Shown: piece by piece, positions 18,101-25,907 of the stretch
Numbering within the stretch: position 1 is the first letter of the stretch
Layout of the letters: each line of letters opens with the position of its first letter
DNA from: Rhodoblastus sp. 17X3
Lineage (GTDB): Bacteria > Pseudomonadota > Alphaproteobacteria > Rhizobiales > Beijerinckiaceae
Assembly (NCBI RefSeq): GCF_030056575.1
Contig: NZ_JASHHX010000005.1
Location: forward strand, 62,001-126,000
Direction: 5' to 3'
Length of the DNA stretch: 64,000 nucleotides
Translations under genes and position numbers: made by a program
Notes under the pieces: generated by a model
Told to the model about the DNA's origin: nothing
What the model saw: the letters and a program-made list of their open reading frames with translations, nothing else
Database searches by the model: none

Positions 18101-18927
18101 TCGAACACGCGCATCTCGCCTTGCCGAAGGAAGACGAAAAAATCCGCTTCCGCGACATTGTCGCGCAGCCGCGCAAGATCATTTCGGCGCCAACCTGGTC
18201 GGGGCTCGAAAGCGAGCATGTCTGCTACAACGCCGGCTATACCAATGTGCATGAGCTGATCCCGTGGCGCACGCTCACCGGGCGCCAGCAGCTCTATCAG
18301 GATCATCTGTGGATGCGCGCTTTCGGCGCCAGCCTCTGCGTGTACAGGCCTCCGATCGACACGCGCGCGATCAAGCCGGTGATCGACAAGCATCCCAATG
18401 GCGAAAAGCAGATCGTCCTGAACTTCATCACGCCGCATCAGAAATGGGGCATCCACTCGACCTATACCGACAATCTGCTGATGCTTACGCTGTCGCGTGG
18501 CGGGCCGATTGTCTGGATCAGCGAGGTCGACGCCAGACAGGCCGGGCTTGTCGATAACGACTGGATCGAAGCCTATAATTCCAACGGCGCGCTGGTCGCG
18601 CGGGCCGTCGTTTCCCAGCGCGTCAAGCAGGGCATGTGCCTGATGTATCACGCGCAGGAAAAGATCGTGAACATGCCGGGCTCGGAGACCACGGGGCGGC
18701 GCGGCGGCATCCATAATTCGGTGACGCGCGTGGTGCTCAACCCGACCCATATGATCGGCGGCTACGCCCAGCAGGCCTATGGCTTCAATTATTACGGAAC
18801 CATCGGCACCAATCGGGATGAATTCGTCATCATCCGCAAATTGTCGAAGGTCGATTGGCTCGAAAAGCCGTTCGACGAAAGCAAACATCGCGCATCGCGC
18901 GGCCCGCTCACCACTGCGGCGGAATAG
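15163..18927 (+). CDS. narG: Respiratory nitrate reductase alpha subunit
   Basis: 1254 aa, the usual size. NarG holds the Mo-bisMGD site and one iron-sulfur cluster (FS0) and reduces nitrate to nitrite on the cytoplasmic face of the membrane. The FS0 ligands are at the same positions as in E. coli: His50, Cys54, Cys58 (THGVNCTGSCSW) and Cys93 (RGCPRG). Further hallmarks are SADWYNSGFLLLWGSNVPQTRTPD, which contains the aspartate region of the Mo ligand, and PGSETTGRRGGIHNSVTRVV near the end. No Tat leader is present, as expected for this cytoplasmic-facing enzyme. A GGAGCTTGAGCG ribosome region precedes the ATG. Confidence 0.98.
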   Translation: MSHFLDRLTFFQRAPQPFSNGHGVTTNEDRRWEDGYRKRWQHDKIVRSTHGVNCTGSCSWKIYVKGGIVTWETQQTDYPRTRPDLPNHEPRGCPRGASYSWYLYSANRVKYPLVRSRLVKLWREARKSLTPVTAWASIVEDPAKRDSYTTKRGHGGFVRANWDEVNEIIAAANAYTVKKHGPDRVIGFSPIPAMSMVSYAAGARYLSLIGGACLSFYDWYCDLPPSSPQTWGEQTDVAESADWYNSGFLLLWGSNVPQTRTPDAHFYTEARYRGAKSAVIAPDYSEAAKFGDIWLSVKQGTDSALAMAFGHVILKEFHVDRRVDYFVDYCKRYTDMPMLVRLVEKDGRLIPDRFLRASDLNGALSETNNPEWKTLAFDSKTGELVAPNGSVGFRWGEKGKWNLEAKRSDGTPVDLMLSLKDGQHELVDVAFPYFGNVAHEHFAHSDHDSILERRLPATRLATAEGEVLVASVYDLFLANYGVDRGFGGANVARNFDDNVPYTPAWAEAITGVSRDKIAQVAHEFALNAEKTNGRSMVIIGAGMNHWFHCDMNYRGVINMLVMCGCVGQSGGGWAHYVGQEKLRPQSGWAPLAFALDWGRPPRQQNGTSFFYAHTDQWRYETVDPKELLSPTAPVGPWDGAMIDYNVRAERMGWLPSAPQLEQNPLTLAAKAAEKGLEPKDYVAQGLVSGELKLSCEDPDNPKNWPRNLFVWRSNLLGSSGKGHEYFLKHLLGTSHGVLGKNLGEEGRAKPQEVAWHERGPEGKLDLLVTLDFRMSTTCVYSDIVLPTATWYEKDDLNTSDMHPFIHPLGAAVDPAWESRSDWEIYKGIAKAFSKVAPEVLGVEKDVVLTPIMHDSPAEIAQALDVKDWKKGECAALPGKTMPAVTVVERDYPNIYQRFTSLGPLMDKVGNNVKGIAWETGAEVEHLKHLNGVVLEEGATKGLAKINTAVDAAEVILMLAPETNGEVAVRAWEALSTATGLEHAHLALPKEDEKIRFRDIVAQPRKIISAPTWSGLESEHVCYNAGYTNVHELIPWRTLTGRQQLYQDHLWMRAFGASLCVYRPPIDTRAIKPVIDKHPNGEKQIVLNFITPHQKWGIHSTYTDNLLMLTLSRGGPIVWISEVDARQAGLVDNDWIEAYNSNGALVARAVVSQRVKQGMCLMYHAQEKIVNMPGSETTGRRGGIHNSVTRVVLNPTHMIGGYAQQAYGFNYYGTIGTNRDEFVIIRKLSKVDWLEKPFDESKHRASRGPLTTAAE

Positions 18928-18938
18928 GGAGAAGTTCG

Positions 18939-20462
18939 ATGAAAATCCGCGCGCAAATCGCGATGGTGCTCAACCTCGACAAATGTATCGGCTGCCACAC
19001 CTGCTCGATCACCTGCAAGAATGTATGGACGAGCCGGGAAGGCGTCGAATACGCCTGGTTCAACAATGTCGAGACCAAGCCGGGCATCGGCTATCCCAAG
19101 GATTGGGAAAATCAAAAGAAGTGGAACGGCGGCTGGAAGCGCAAGGCCGACGGATCGATCGAACCGAAGATCGGCGCCAAATGGCGGGTGCTGGCGAAAA
19201 TCTTCGCCAACCCCGACCTGCCGGAAATCGACGATTATTACGAACCCTTCACCTTCGATTACGAGCACCTGCAAAAGGCGCCGGAACTCGAAGCCTTCCC
19301 GACGGCGCGACCGCGCTCGCTGATCACCGGCGAGCGGATGGAGAAGATCGAGGGCGGCCCGAACTGGGAGGAAATTCTCGGCGGCGAATTCTCCAAGCGC
19401 TCGAAGGATTATAATTTCGAGGGCGTGCAGAAGGAGATGTACGGCCAGTTCGAAAACACCTTCATGATGTATCTGCCGCGCCTGTGCGAGCATTGCCTTA
19501 ATCCGGCCTGTTCGGCGTCGTGTCCCTCGGGCGCGATCTACAAGCGCGAGGAGGACGGGGTCGTCCTGATCGACCAGGACAAGTGCCGCGGCTGGCGCAT
19601 GTGCGTCTCCGCCTGCCCCTACAAGAAGATTTATTACAACTGGTCGACGGGCAAGTCGGAGAAATGCATTCTCTGCTATCCGCGCCTCGAAGCGGGCATG
19701 CCGACGGTCTGTTCGGAAACCTGCGTCGGACGCATCCGCTATCTCGGCGTGATCCTCTATGACGCCGATCGCATCGAGGCCGCGGCGAGCGTCAAGGACG
19801 AAGGCAAGCTTTATCAATCTCAGCTCGAAATTTTCCTCGATCCCAACGATGAGGCCGTAATCGCGCAGGCGCGCGCCGACGGCGTGCCAGACGCGTGGCT
19901 CGAAGCCGCGAAGAAATCGCCGGTCTGGAAAATGGCGATGGACTGGAAGATCGCATTCCCGCTCCATCCCGAATACCGCACCCTGCCGATGGTCTGGTAC
20001 GTGCCGCCGCTGTCGCCGATCCAGGCGGCGGCCGAAGCCGGCAAGATGGGCATGGACGGCGCCATGCCGGACGTGCGGTCGCTTCGCATTCCGCTGAAAT
20101 ATCTCGCCAACCTGCTCACGGCGGGCGACGAGGCGCCGGTGGCGCTGGGTCTCGAACGCCTGCTCGCCATGCGCGCCTATATGCGCGCGAAAAGCATCGA
20201 CGGCATGATCGACGCGTCGCTCGCCGAACGCGTCGGCATGACGGCTGAGCAGATCGAGGACATGTACAAGATCATGGCGATCGCCAATTACGAGGACCGT
20301 TTCGTCATTCCGACGACGCATCGCGAGTGGGCCGAAGACGCCTATGACCTGCGTGGCTCCTGCGGCTTTTCCTTTGGCAACGGCTGTTCCGAGGGCGAGA
20401 CGCCGAGCCTGTTCGGCGGCAACAAATCGCCGAAAATTTTCAAACCCGAAGAGGTCGCATGA
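18939..20462 (+). CDS. narH: Respiratory nitrate reductase beta subunit
   Basis: 507 aa. NarH wires electrons from NarI to NarG through four iron-sulfur clusters. The first cysteine group is C16, C19, C22, C26 (KCIGCHTCSITCKN). The others are CEHCLNPACSASCPSG, CRGWRMCVSACPYK and CILCY...CSETCVGR. The tryptophan in CRGWRMC replaces a cysteine, the normal signature of the three-iron cluster in NarH. ATG 18939 follows AGGGAGAAG at good distance, although the frame extends upstream into narG. The stop overlaps the narJ start (ATGA). Confidence 0.98.
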   Translation: MKIRAQIAMVLNLDKCIGCHTCSITCKNVWTSREGVEYAWFNNVETKPGIGYPKDWENQKKWNGGWKRKADGSIEPKIGAKWRVLAKIFANPDLPEIDDYYEPFTFDYEHLQKAPELEAFPTARPRSLITGERMEKIEGGPNWEEILGGEFSKRSKDYNFEGVQKEMYGQFENTFMMYLPRLCEHCLNPACSASCPSGAIYKREEDGVVLIDQDKCRGWRMCVSACPYKKIYYNWSTGKSEKCILCYPRLEAGMPTVCSETCVGRIRYLGVILYDADRIEAAASVKDEGKLYQSQLEIFLDPNDEAVIAQARADGVPDAWLEAAKKSPVWKMAMDWKIAFPLHPEYRTLPMVWYVPPLSPIQAAAEAGKMGMDGAMPDVRSLRIPLKYLANLLTAGDEAPVALGLERLLAMRAYMRAKSIDGMIDASLAERVGMTAEQIEDMYKIMAIANYEDRFVIPTTHREWAEDAYDLRGSCGFSFGNGCSEGETPSLFGGNKSPKIFKPEEVA

Positions 20463-21226
20463 TGCGTATTTTCAAGGCCTTTTCGGCGCTGCTCTCCTAT
20501 CCGACCGAGGATATTGTCGCGGCGCTGGACGAGATCGGGGCCACCATCGAAAACGAGCGGCTCATTCCGGCGGCGGAAAGCGTTGCGCTGCGCCAGTTGA
20601 TCGACGACCTGCGCGGCCGCGATCTCTATGACTTGCAGGAAAGCTACGTCCTGCTGTTCGACCGCACGCGTGCCTTGTCGCTGCACCTGTTCGAGCATGT
20701 GCATGGCGAAAGTCGCGACCGTGGGCAGGCCATGGTCGATTTGCGCGCGCTCTACGAGAGCAAGGGCCTTGTCGGCGCAGATAACGAGCTGCCCGATTTC
20801 ACGCCCTTGTTCCTGGAGTTCCTCTCCACGCTCGATCCCGCCGAGGCGTTGCCTCTGCTCGCTGATCCGGCCCATGTCTTCACGGTGCTGGCGGAGCGGC
20901 TGCACAAGCGTTGCTCGCTATACGAAGCCGTGTTCCGGGCGATGGCGGCGATGGCGCAGGTTCAGCCCGACGCCGCCTTGCTCGCCGTCCTGCGCAACGA
21001 GCCAGATCCCGCGCCCGACGATTTCGAGGCGCTGGACCAGGCCTATGAAGACGCGCCGGTCGATTTCGGCGCGCCGGCGGACGGCGATTGCGGACATGAC
21101 TCGCTCGCCGCGAAATTGCGCCAGGCCCGGCGACCGGCGCCGGGCGTCGTCCAGTCGGCGGCGCCGCGCACGACGTTCACGCATTCCCCTTCCCACCACG
21201 CGATGGAGGACGGCCGTCATGGCTGA
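20459..21226 (+). CDS. narJ: Nitrate reductase assembly chaperone NarJ
   Basis: 255 aa, TorD/NarJ family. NarJ binds apo-NarGH in the cytoplasm and permits insertion of iron-sulfur clusters and the Mo cofactor before docking to NarI; it is not part of the mature enzyme. Typical NarJ stretches are FSALLSYPTEDIVAALDEIG, LQESYVLLFDRTRALSLHLFEHVHGESRDRGQAMVDL and ELPDFTPLFLEFLSTLDP. The start overlaps the narH stop by four bases and the stop lies eight bases inside narI, indicating translational coupling. The C-terminal tail beyond residue 200 is variable in the family. Confidence 0.96.
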   Translation: MMRIFKAFSALLSYPTEDIVAALDEIGATIENERLIPAAESVALRQLIDDLRGRDLYDLQESYVLLFDRTRALSLHLFEHVHGESRDRGQAMVDLRALYESKGLVGADNELPDFTPLFLEFLSTLDPAEALPLLADPAHVFTVLAERLHKRCSLYEAVFRAMAAMAQVQPDAALLAVLRNEPDPAPDDFEALDQAYEDAPVDFGAPADGDCGHDSLAAKLRQARRPAPGVVQSAAPRTTFTHSPSHHAMEDGRHG

Positions 21227-21923
21227 CTATGCCAATCACCTGCTGTTCGGCTGGTATCCCTATCTCTGCCTGACCGTGTTCCTGCTCGGGAGCGCAATCC
21301 GCTTCGACCGCGAGCAATATTCCTGGCGCTCGGGCTCTTCGCAGCTTCTGCGCCGGAAGCAGCTGATGTGGGGCTCCAACCTTTTCCATGTCGGCATATT
21401 GATCATCTTCCTGGGTCATTGCGTCGGCCTGCTGACGCCGATCGCCATCTTCGACGCGCTTGGCGTTTCGCATTCGTTCAAGCAGATGCTGGCGATCGTC
21501 GTCGGCGGAACCGCGGGGCTGATGTGCCTTGTCGGCATCGTCCTGCTCACCCAGCGCCGCCTGACCGATCCGCGCATTCGCGCGACGTCGTCGTTCAGCG
21601 ACATCGCCATCTTGCTGATGCTGTTTGCGCAATTGCTGCTCGGCCTGTCCACCATCTTCGTGTCGCTCGGTCATCTCGACGGCCATGAAATGGTGAAGTT
21701 CATGAACTGGGCGCAGGGCGTGCTGACCTTGCAGACGGACGCCTGGCTCAACGTCGTCGACGTCAGCCCGATCTTCAAGCTGCACCTCGTGCTGGGCATG
21801 ACCATTTTCCTGGTCTTTCCCTTTACCCGGTTGGTGCACGTCTGGTCGGCGCCCGTCTGGTATCTGGGCCGGCAGGGCTATCAGGTCGTGCGCAGCCGCA
21901 AGACGCTACCGGCAGGGGAGTGA
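21219..21923 (+). CDS. narI: Respiratory nitrate reductase gamma subunit (cytochrome b)
   Basis: 234 aa with five membrane helices. NarI oxidises quinol and carries two b-type haems. Four histidines fit the haem ligands: His57 and His67 (LFHVGILIIFLGHC), and the pair in FKLHLVLG and TRLVHVW near the C-terminus. ATG 21219 has GGAGG ten bases upstream and overlaps the end of narJ. The frame runs open upstream through narJ, but that part is a shadow. With narGHJ this completes a membrane-bound nitrate reductase that conserves energy through a quinol loop. Confidence 0.97.
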   Translation: MADYANHLLFGWYPYLCLTVFLLGSAIRFDREQYSWRSGSSQLLRRKQLMWGSNLFHVGILIIFLGHCVGLLTPIAIFDALGVSHSFKQMLAIVVGGTAGLMCLVGIVLLTQRRLTDPRIRATSSFSDIAILLMLFAQLLLGLSTIFVSLGHLDGHEMVKFMNWAQGVLTLQTDAWLNVVDVSPIFKLHLVLGMTIFLVFPFTRLVHVWSAPVWYLGRQGYQVVRSRKTLPAGE

Positions 21924-21928
21924 AAGCC

Positions 21929-22756
21929 ATGAGCGCCTGCGCCATTCATGCGCCGGATTCCATGCCCGCGCGAAAGCAAGTCAGCGTCAATGGCGTTGTC
22001 CTGCCCCATGAAACGATCGCGGCGGAGGCGCAGCACCATGCCGCCCCTTCGCCCACGCAGGCTTTCGCCGCCGCCGCGCGCGCGCTGGCCATTCGCGAAT
22101 TGCTGCTCCAGGAAGCTGGACGCCTTGGCCTCGCGCCCGAACCGGAACAGGATGCCGAAGGGCGCCGCGAAACGGACGAGGACGCGCTGATCCGCGCCCT
22201 GATGGCCCAGGCGACGCCGCAGGATGCTCCGGACGACGCGCTTTGCCGCCGCTATTATGACAATAATCGGCCGCGCTTCCGCTCGGCCGACATTTACGAG
22301 GCCGCGCATATTCTCATCGCGTTCAATTCGGATAACGAAGAGTACGAGCTTGAGGCCGCGCGCGCGTTGATCGCTACGCTCAAGCATGATCCCTCCGGAT
22401 TTGCCGGCGTGGCGCGCGCCTGCTCGGCCTGCCCCTCGCGCGAAACCGGGGGCAATCTCGGCCAGATCACGCGCGGGCAAATGGTCCCCGAATTCGAGCG
22501 CGCGCTTTTCGCCATGGCGCCCGGCGAGATTTCGGACGAGCCTGTGCGCACGCGCTTTGGCCTGCATGTGTTGCGGCTCGACCGGAAGATTGAAGGCGCG
22601 ATCCTGCCCTTTGAAGCGGTCAAGGCGCGGATCGCGGACTTCCTGTCGGAAACCCGCGAACGCCAAGCGATTGCAGGCTATATCGCCCATCTGGCGCAGC
22701 AGGCGGACATTCGCGGCGTCATTCTCGGGCGACCTGGCTCGGCGCAGGGAGAATGA
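21929..22756 (+). CDS. Parvulin-type peptidyl-prolyl isomerase linked to narGHJI
   Basis: 275 aa, with a parvulin (PpiC/NifM-like) domain at about residues 125-235: YEAAHILIAFNSDNEEYELE, then RETGGNLGQITRGQMVPEFE and FGLHVLRLD. There is no signal peptide, so it acts in the cytoplasm, probably helping to fold a nitrate reductase subunit as NifM does for NifH. Isomerase genes directly after narI are common in proteobacterial nar operons. The preferred start is ATG 21929 with AGGGGAG nine bases upstream; GTG 21920 would overlap narI. Its stop overlaps the next start (ATGA). Confidence 0.88.
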   Translation: MSACAIHAPDSMPARKQVSVNGVVLPHETIAAEAQHHAAPSPTQAFAAAARALAIRELLLQEAGRLGLAPEPEQDAEGRRETDEDALIRALMAQATPQDAPDDALCRRYYDNNRPRFRSADIYEAAHILIAFNSDNEEYELEAARALIATLKHDPSGFAGVARACSACPSRETGGNLGQITRGQMVPEFERALFAMAPGEISDEPVRTRFGLHVLRLDRKIEGAILPFEAVKARIADFLSETRERQAIAGYIAHLAQQADIRGVILGRPGSAQGE

Positions 22757-23325
22757 CGGCCGTGATGACGATGTATCCCTCGCTTTCGGCCTCTAACGTT
22801 CCCCCTTGCGTCGTCGGACTCGATCCGCTCGCCAGCCCGCTGACGGCGCTGGTCTATGACGAGGGCTTCGCCATCGGCGAGGTCTTTCGCGCCCTCGCTG
22901 CAGCGGGGCGCGACGCTGGTTTCCGCCTGGGCGGCGTGATCGAGCAGGAGCCTGCGCCTTCCGCGCCCGGAAAGCGCTGCGACATGGCGCTGGAAGATTT
23001 GGCCAGCGGGGATATCATCAGGATTTCGGAAGATCGCGGCGCGCTGGCGCGCGGCTGCCGGCTCGATCACGACGGGTTGGCCCGCGCCTGTGCGCTCGTC
23101 CTGTCCAACATGAAGCATTGCGATCTCGTCCTGCTCAACAAGTTCGGGAAGACGGAGGCCGAGGGCGGCGGGTTCAGATGTATCATCTCGGATGCGCTCG
23201 CTCTCGAGATTCCGGTCGTCATTGGCGTGCCGCGCCGCAATCTGGCGTCCTGGCGCGATTTTGCGGGCGGTTTCGCGAACGATCGTGATGTGAGCGCCGG
23301 GCCCAACGGACATGTCGGCGCCTGA
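22753..23325 (+). CDS. DUF2478 family protein, last gene of the nar unit
   Basis: A 190-aa cytoplasmic protein matching DUF2478, a family of unknown activity often encoded near molybdenum enzymes and Mo uptake genes. The family-like parts are LTALVYDEGFAIGEVFRALA, GRDAGFRLGGVIEQE, KRCDMALEDLASGDIIRISEDRG, then CDLVLLNKFGKTEAEGGGF with the LLNKFG motif, and IPVVIGVPRRNLASWRDFAGG. The arrangement recalls small nucleotide-binding proteins, but no complete P-loop is visible. It overlaps the isomerase stop by four bases, so it is the end of the nar transcription unit. A link to cofactor supply for NarG is inference. Confidence 0.82.
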   Translation: MTAVMTMYPSLSASNVPPCVVGLDPLASPLTALVYDEGFAIGEVFRALAAAGRDAGFRLGGVIEQEPAPSAPGKRCDMALEDLASGDIIRISEDRGALARGCRLDHDGLARACALVLSNMKHCDLVLLNKFGKTEAEGGGFRCIISDALALEIPVVIGVPRRNLASWRDFAGGFANDRDVSAGPNGHVGA

Positions 23326-23328
23326 GAA

Positions 23329-23520
23329 GGCCTTCCAGGCTTTCGACCCGCAGTTCTTCGCAGATCGCGAGTTGCTCACGCCGTTGATCACGACGCTGTA
23401 TTTCGCCAGGGTCGCGAGGCTGCGGGATAGCGCTTCCCGAACATTGTTTCGATAAGCATCGGCCGGTTTCTGGCGATCGAGGTAGCGAAAGCGCCATCCT
23501 CGACCATGGCCTTGCGCGAT
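23329..23520 (-). pseudogene. Relic of a second Crp/Fnr regulator
   Basis: Read on the minus strand, two pieces in different frames match the regulator at 11440-12138. KAMVEDGAFATSIAR (about 23473-23517) corresponds to its KAMRTDAGFATAIAE. DAYRNNVREALSRSLATLAKYSVVINGV (about 23370-23460) corresponds to the recognition helix and wing EALSRAFATLVKYDVRIDGA. Roughly 50 residues between them are deleted and the frame is shifted; the N-terminal domain is gone. It is therefore a dead paralogue. Confidence 0.7.
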
Positions 23521-23575
23521 GTCTGAAGACGCTGGAAGCTGAAAACCGGCGGGCGCCGCAAAAGCCAAAGTCGTT

Positions 23576-24928
23576 CTAGCGGGGCGTCGCAACGCCGAAT
23601 GTCTGAACGATGAGCACGGCATTGAGCAACAACACTGCGCCGGCACAGACCGCGGCGACGATTTGCGTCGGCCAGCGATTGGCAAAAGCGCCCATGATAT
23701 CGGCGCGCCGCGTAAGGAGGAGCAGAGCAAACATCGGTATCGGCAAGGCGATGCTGAGCACGACCTGACTCATTACGAGCGCCTGCGTGGCGTTGACGCC
23801 CCAGGCGACCAGCGCGAAAGCCGGCAGCATGGTGATCAGCCTGCGCGCCCAAGCGGGGGTGCGAAAACCGATGAAGCCCTGCATGATCATCTGTCCCGCC
23901 ATGGTGCCGACCGTCGAGCTCGACACCCCCGAGGCGATGAGCGAAATCAGAAAGATGCCGCTGGCGCCCGCGCCCAGCAGAGGCGTCAGTGTGTGATAGG
24001 CCGTCTCGATTTCCGCGACGTCGCTGTAGCCGGCGTGAAAGGCGCTCGACGCCATGATCACCATGGCCATGTTGACGAGGCCGGCAAAGGAGAGCGCGAT
24101 GATCACTTCCCAGTTGGAAAAGCGTATGACCCGACGCCGTTCCGACTCGTTGCGGACCGGCGTGCGGCCCTGCGTGAGGCCAGAGTGAAGATAGAGCGCG
24201 TGCGGCATGATCGTGGCGCCGACAATGCCGACGGCTATGAACAAGGCCCCGTCGTCGGCAAGCTGCGGGACGAAGGCGTGAAAGCCCACCTTCGCCCAGT
24301 CGACCGGCGCGATGAACATTTCGGCGAGGTAGCAAAGGCCGATCAAGACGACCAGACCGCCGATGATCAGCTCAATCGGCCGGAAGCCGCGACCCTCGAA
24401 CATCAAGATGCCATAGGAGACGATCGCCGTGACGCCCATGCCGGCGATCAGCGGCATGTGGAACAGCAGCGAAAGCCCGATGGCCCCGCCCAGAAACTCC
24501 GCCAGATCGGTGGCCATGGCGGCGATTTCGCTGACGGCCCACATGATCCAGACAATCGGCCACGGAAAATGTGCGCGGCACAGCTCGGCGAGATTGTGGC
24601 CGGCGGCGATGCCCAGTTTGGCGGACAGGGCCTGAAACAGCATGGCGATCAGATTGGCAAGCGCCACGACCCAAAGCAGCCCATAGCCATATTTCGCCCC
24701 CGCCTGAATATTGGTCGCGAAATTGCCAGGGTCCATATAGGCGATGGACGCGATCAAGGCGGGGCCGGCAAACGCCAGATAGGCGCCAGGGCCGCCGCCC
24801 GCCCCCGACAGAAGCTGGCGCGTCGCGAAGACGTTTCGTTCGGTCAAGGAGCCCGGCTTCAGAGCGGTTTCAAATTCCATCGGAAAATCGGGGGCTTTGC
24901 GTGGACGACTGGATTTCGGCGCGCCCAT
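23576..24928 (-). CDS. mntH: Nramp-type divalent metal transporter (MntH-like)
   Basis: 450 aa with eleven to twelve helices. It belongs to the Nramp family, which imports Mn2+ or Fe2+ with protons. The signature metal-site motif DPGN is in SIAYMDPGNFATNIQ, and the helix-6 partner motif MPH is in GATIMPHALYLHS. GQMIMQGFIGFRTPAWARRL near the end is also typical. Start choice is uncertain: ATG 24928 (MGAPK), TTG 24943 or ATG 24880 (MEFET), none with a strong ribosome site. An inverted repeat at 24954-24970 sits just upstream. The gene is convergent with the nar unit. Confidence 0.92.
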   Translation of the reverse strand: MGAPKSSRPRKAPDFPMEFETALKPGSLTERNVFATRQLLSGAGGGPGAYLAFAGPALIASIAYMDPGNFATNIQAGAKYGYGLLWVVALANLIAMLFQALSAKLGIAAGHNLAELCRAHFPWPIVWIMWAVSEIAAMATDLAEFLGGAIGLSLLFHMPLIAGMGVTAIVSYGILMFEGRGFRPIELIIGGLVVLIGLCYLAEMFIAPVDWAKVGFHAFVPQLADDGALFIAVGIVGATIMPHALYLHSGLTQGRTPVRNESERRRVIRFSNWEVIIALSFAGLVNMAMVIMASSAFHAGYSDVAEIETAYHTLTPLLGAGASGIFLISLIASGVSSSTVGTMAGQMIMQGFIGFRTPAWARRLITMLPAFALVAWGVNATQALVMSQVVLSIALPIPMFALLLLTRRADIMGAFANRWPTQIVAAVCAGAVLLLNAVLIVQTFGVATPR

Positions 24929-24953
24929 TGGAGCCGCCAACAAGGTCTATATT

Positions 24954-24970
24954 ATCGGCATATCGCCGAT
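24954..24970. promoter_or_regulatory. Inverted repeat upstream of the Nramp gene
   Basis: ATCGGC-ATATC-GCCGAT has perfect six-base arms and lies 26 bases before the likely Nramp start. It is a candidate operator for a metal-responsive repressor. It does not look like the E. coli MntR or Fur consensus; the binding protein is unknown. Confidence 0.45.
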
Positions 24971-25013
24971 GAATAGTCCACAAGATAACCGCACATTTAT
25001 TTGCCTATTTGGT

Positions 25014-25060
25014 ATGTTACACGATTTTACAATTGTAATATCCGTGTATGTAACATGTAA
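25014..25060. promoter_or_regulatory. AT-rich repeat cluster, candidate upstream activator site (first copy)
   Basis: Within an AT-rich stretch lie TGTTACAC (25015-25022), the perfect palindrome TTACAATTGTAA (25027-25038) and ATGTAACATGTAA (25049-25061). The same TTACAATTGTAA occurs at 34513-34524, and GTTACAT-type elements recur there and before prmA. It lies about 140-190 bases upstream of the sigma-54 promoter at 25201, a normal distance for an enhancer-binding protein. Confidence 0.6.
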
Positions 25061-25200
25061 TATTATCTTACAGCACAAATATCGTGCTTAGTTGATGCAA
25101 ATTACATCGACAGACTTGTGCATTGCAACAATTAAAATTTCTCAGTCGCACATATGAGGAAAGCAAGGCGCATAACTTCACTATTTAATCCAACCTTTTC

Positions 25201-25216
25201 TGGCATAAACCTTGCC
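25201..25216 (+). promoter_or_regulatory. Sigma-54 (-24/-12) promoter before the DUF1097 gene
   Basis: TGGCATAAACCTTGCC has the GG-N10-GC spacing and close match to the TGGCAC-N5-TTGCW consensus. It lies 91 bases upstream of the DUF1097 start on the same strand and downstream of the TTACA/TGTAA repeats. The activator is inferred to be PrmR, the only sigma-54 activator gene in the window. Confidence 0.72.
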
Positions 25217-25306
25217 GACGCGATGTCGTGGGTGGAGCCGATATCGGAGAGCGATTGAGGCCTCCACTCTCGACAAAACGACAACAGAAATCAAAAAGGG
25301 ATGGAC

Positions 25307-25801
25307 ATGAAAACATTGCATGCAATCGCATTGGCCGTGGCCTTGCTCGTCGCCCCATGGGTCTATGTCAGCGTTGGCGCTCCCGCGCTGCACCTCAATG
25401 CCTGGATTGGCTTTATCGCGTGGGGCGCCTACTTTGCCGCCGGCGGCGGCGCACAAGCGATCCTCAAAGTCGGCTGTGCCGGGCTGGCGGGCATTGGCCT
25501 GACTTTTCTGACCTTGCTTGCCGTGCAATTTGCGGGCGGCGGATTGTGGCCGCTGATCGCCTTCGTGACAATCCTTGCCTTCGTTCTCGTGGCGATGGCG
25601 GACGTTTCGGCGCTCGCCTTCACGCCTGCCGCTTTCCTGGGCGCGGCGAGTTTCTTCGGCTCGCAGAGCCCGCTTGACGCCGCCGCCCTGTATGTCGCCT
25701 TGACCTGGGTGGCCGGCTTGGGACTGGGCTATGCTTCCGAGCGTCTTGGGAAATTGATCGCGGGCGGCGCCGGCGCCGAGTCCAAACTTTCCGAGATCTG
25801 A
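25307..25801 (+). CDS. DUF1097 family inner-membrane protein
   Basis: 164 aa with about five membrane helices: ALAVALLVAPWVYVSVGA, AWIGFIAWGAYFAAGG, CAGLAGIGLTFLTLLAVQFAG, WPLIAFVTILAFVLVAMADV and a C-terminal YVALTWVAGLGLGYASERLG. It matches the DUF1097 family (E. coli YcdZ is a member), whose transport or other role is unknown. ATG 25307 is preferred over ATG 25301 because the AAAGGG ribosome site would touch the latter. The notable point is the sigma-54 promoter and propane-type repeats upstream, which place it in the same predicted regulon as prmA. It might move a propane metabolite or small solute, but that is speculation. Confidence 0.82.
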   Translation: MKTLHAIALAVALLVAPWVYVSVGAPALHLNAWIGFIAWGAYFAAGGGAQAILKVGCAGLAGIGLTFLTLLAVQFAGGGLWPLIAFVTILAFVLVAMADVSALAFTPAAFLGAASFFGSQSPLDAAALYVALTWVAGLGLGYASERLGKLIAGGAGAESKLSEI

Positions 25802-25907
25802 TGTAAGCGAGACGAGGACGCGGCCGCGCCCGGCGACGGGATCGCGCAACGTGTCCGGGATGGCGACGGTCGCTGCTGCGATCGTCGCCTGATCTCTTTC
25901 GGGCAAA

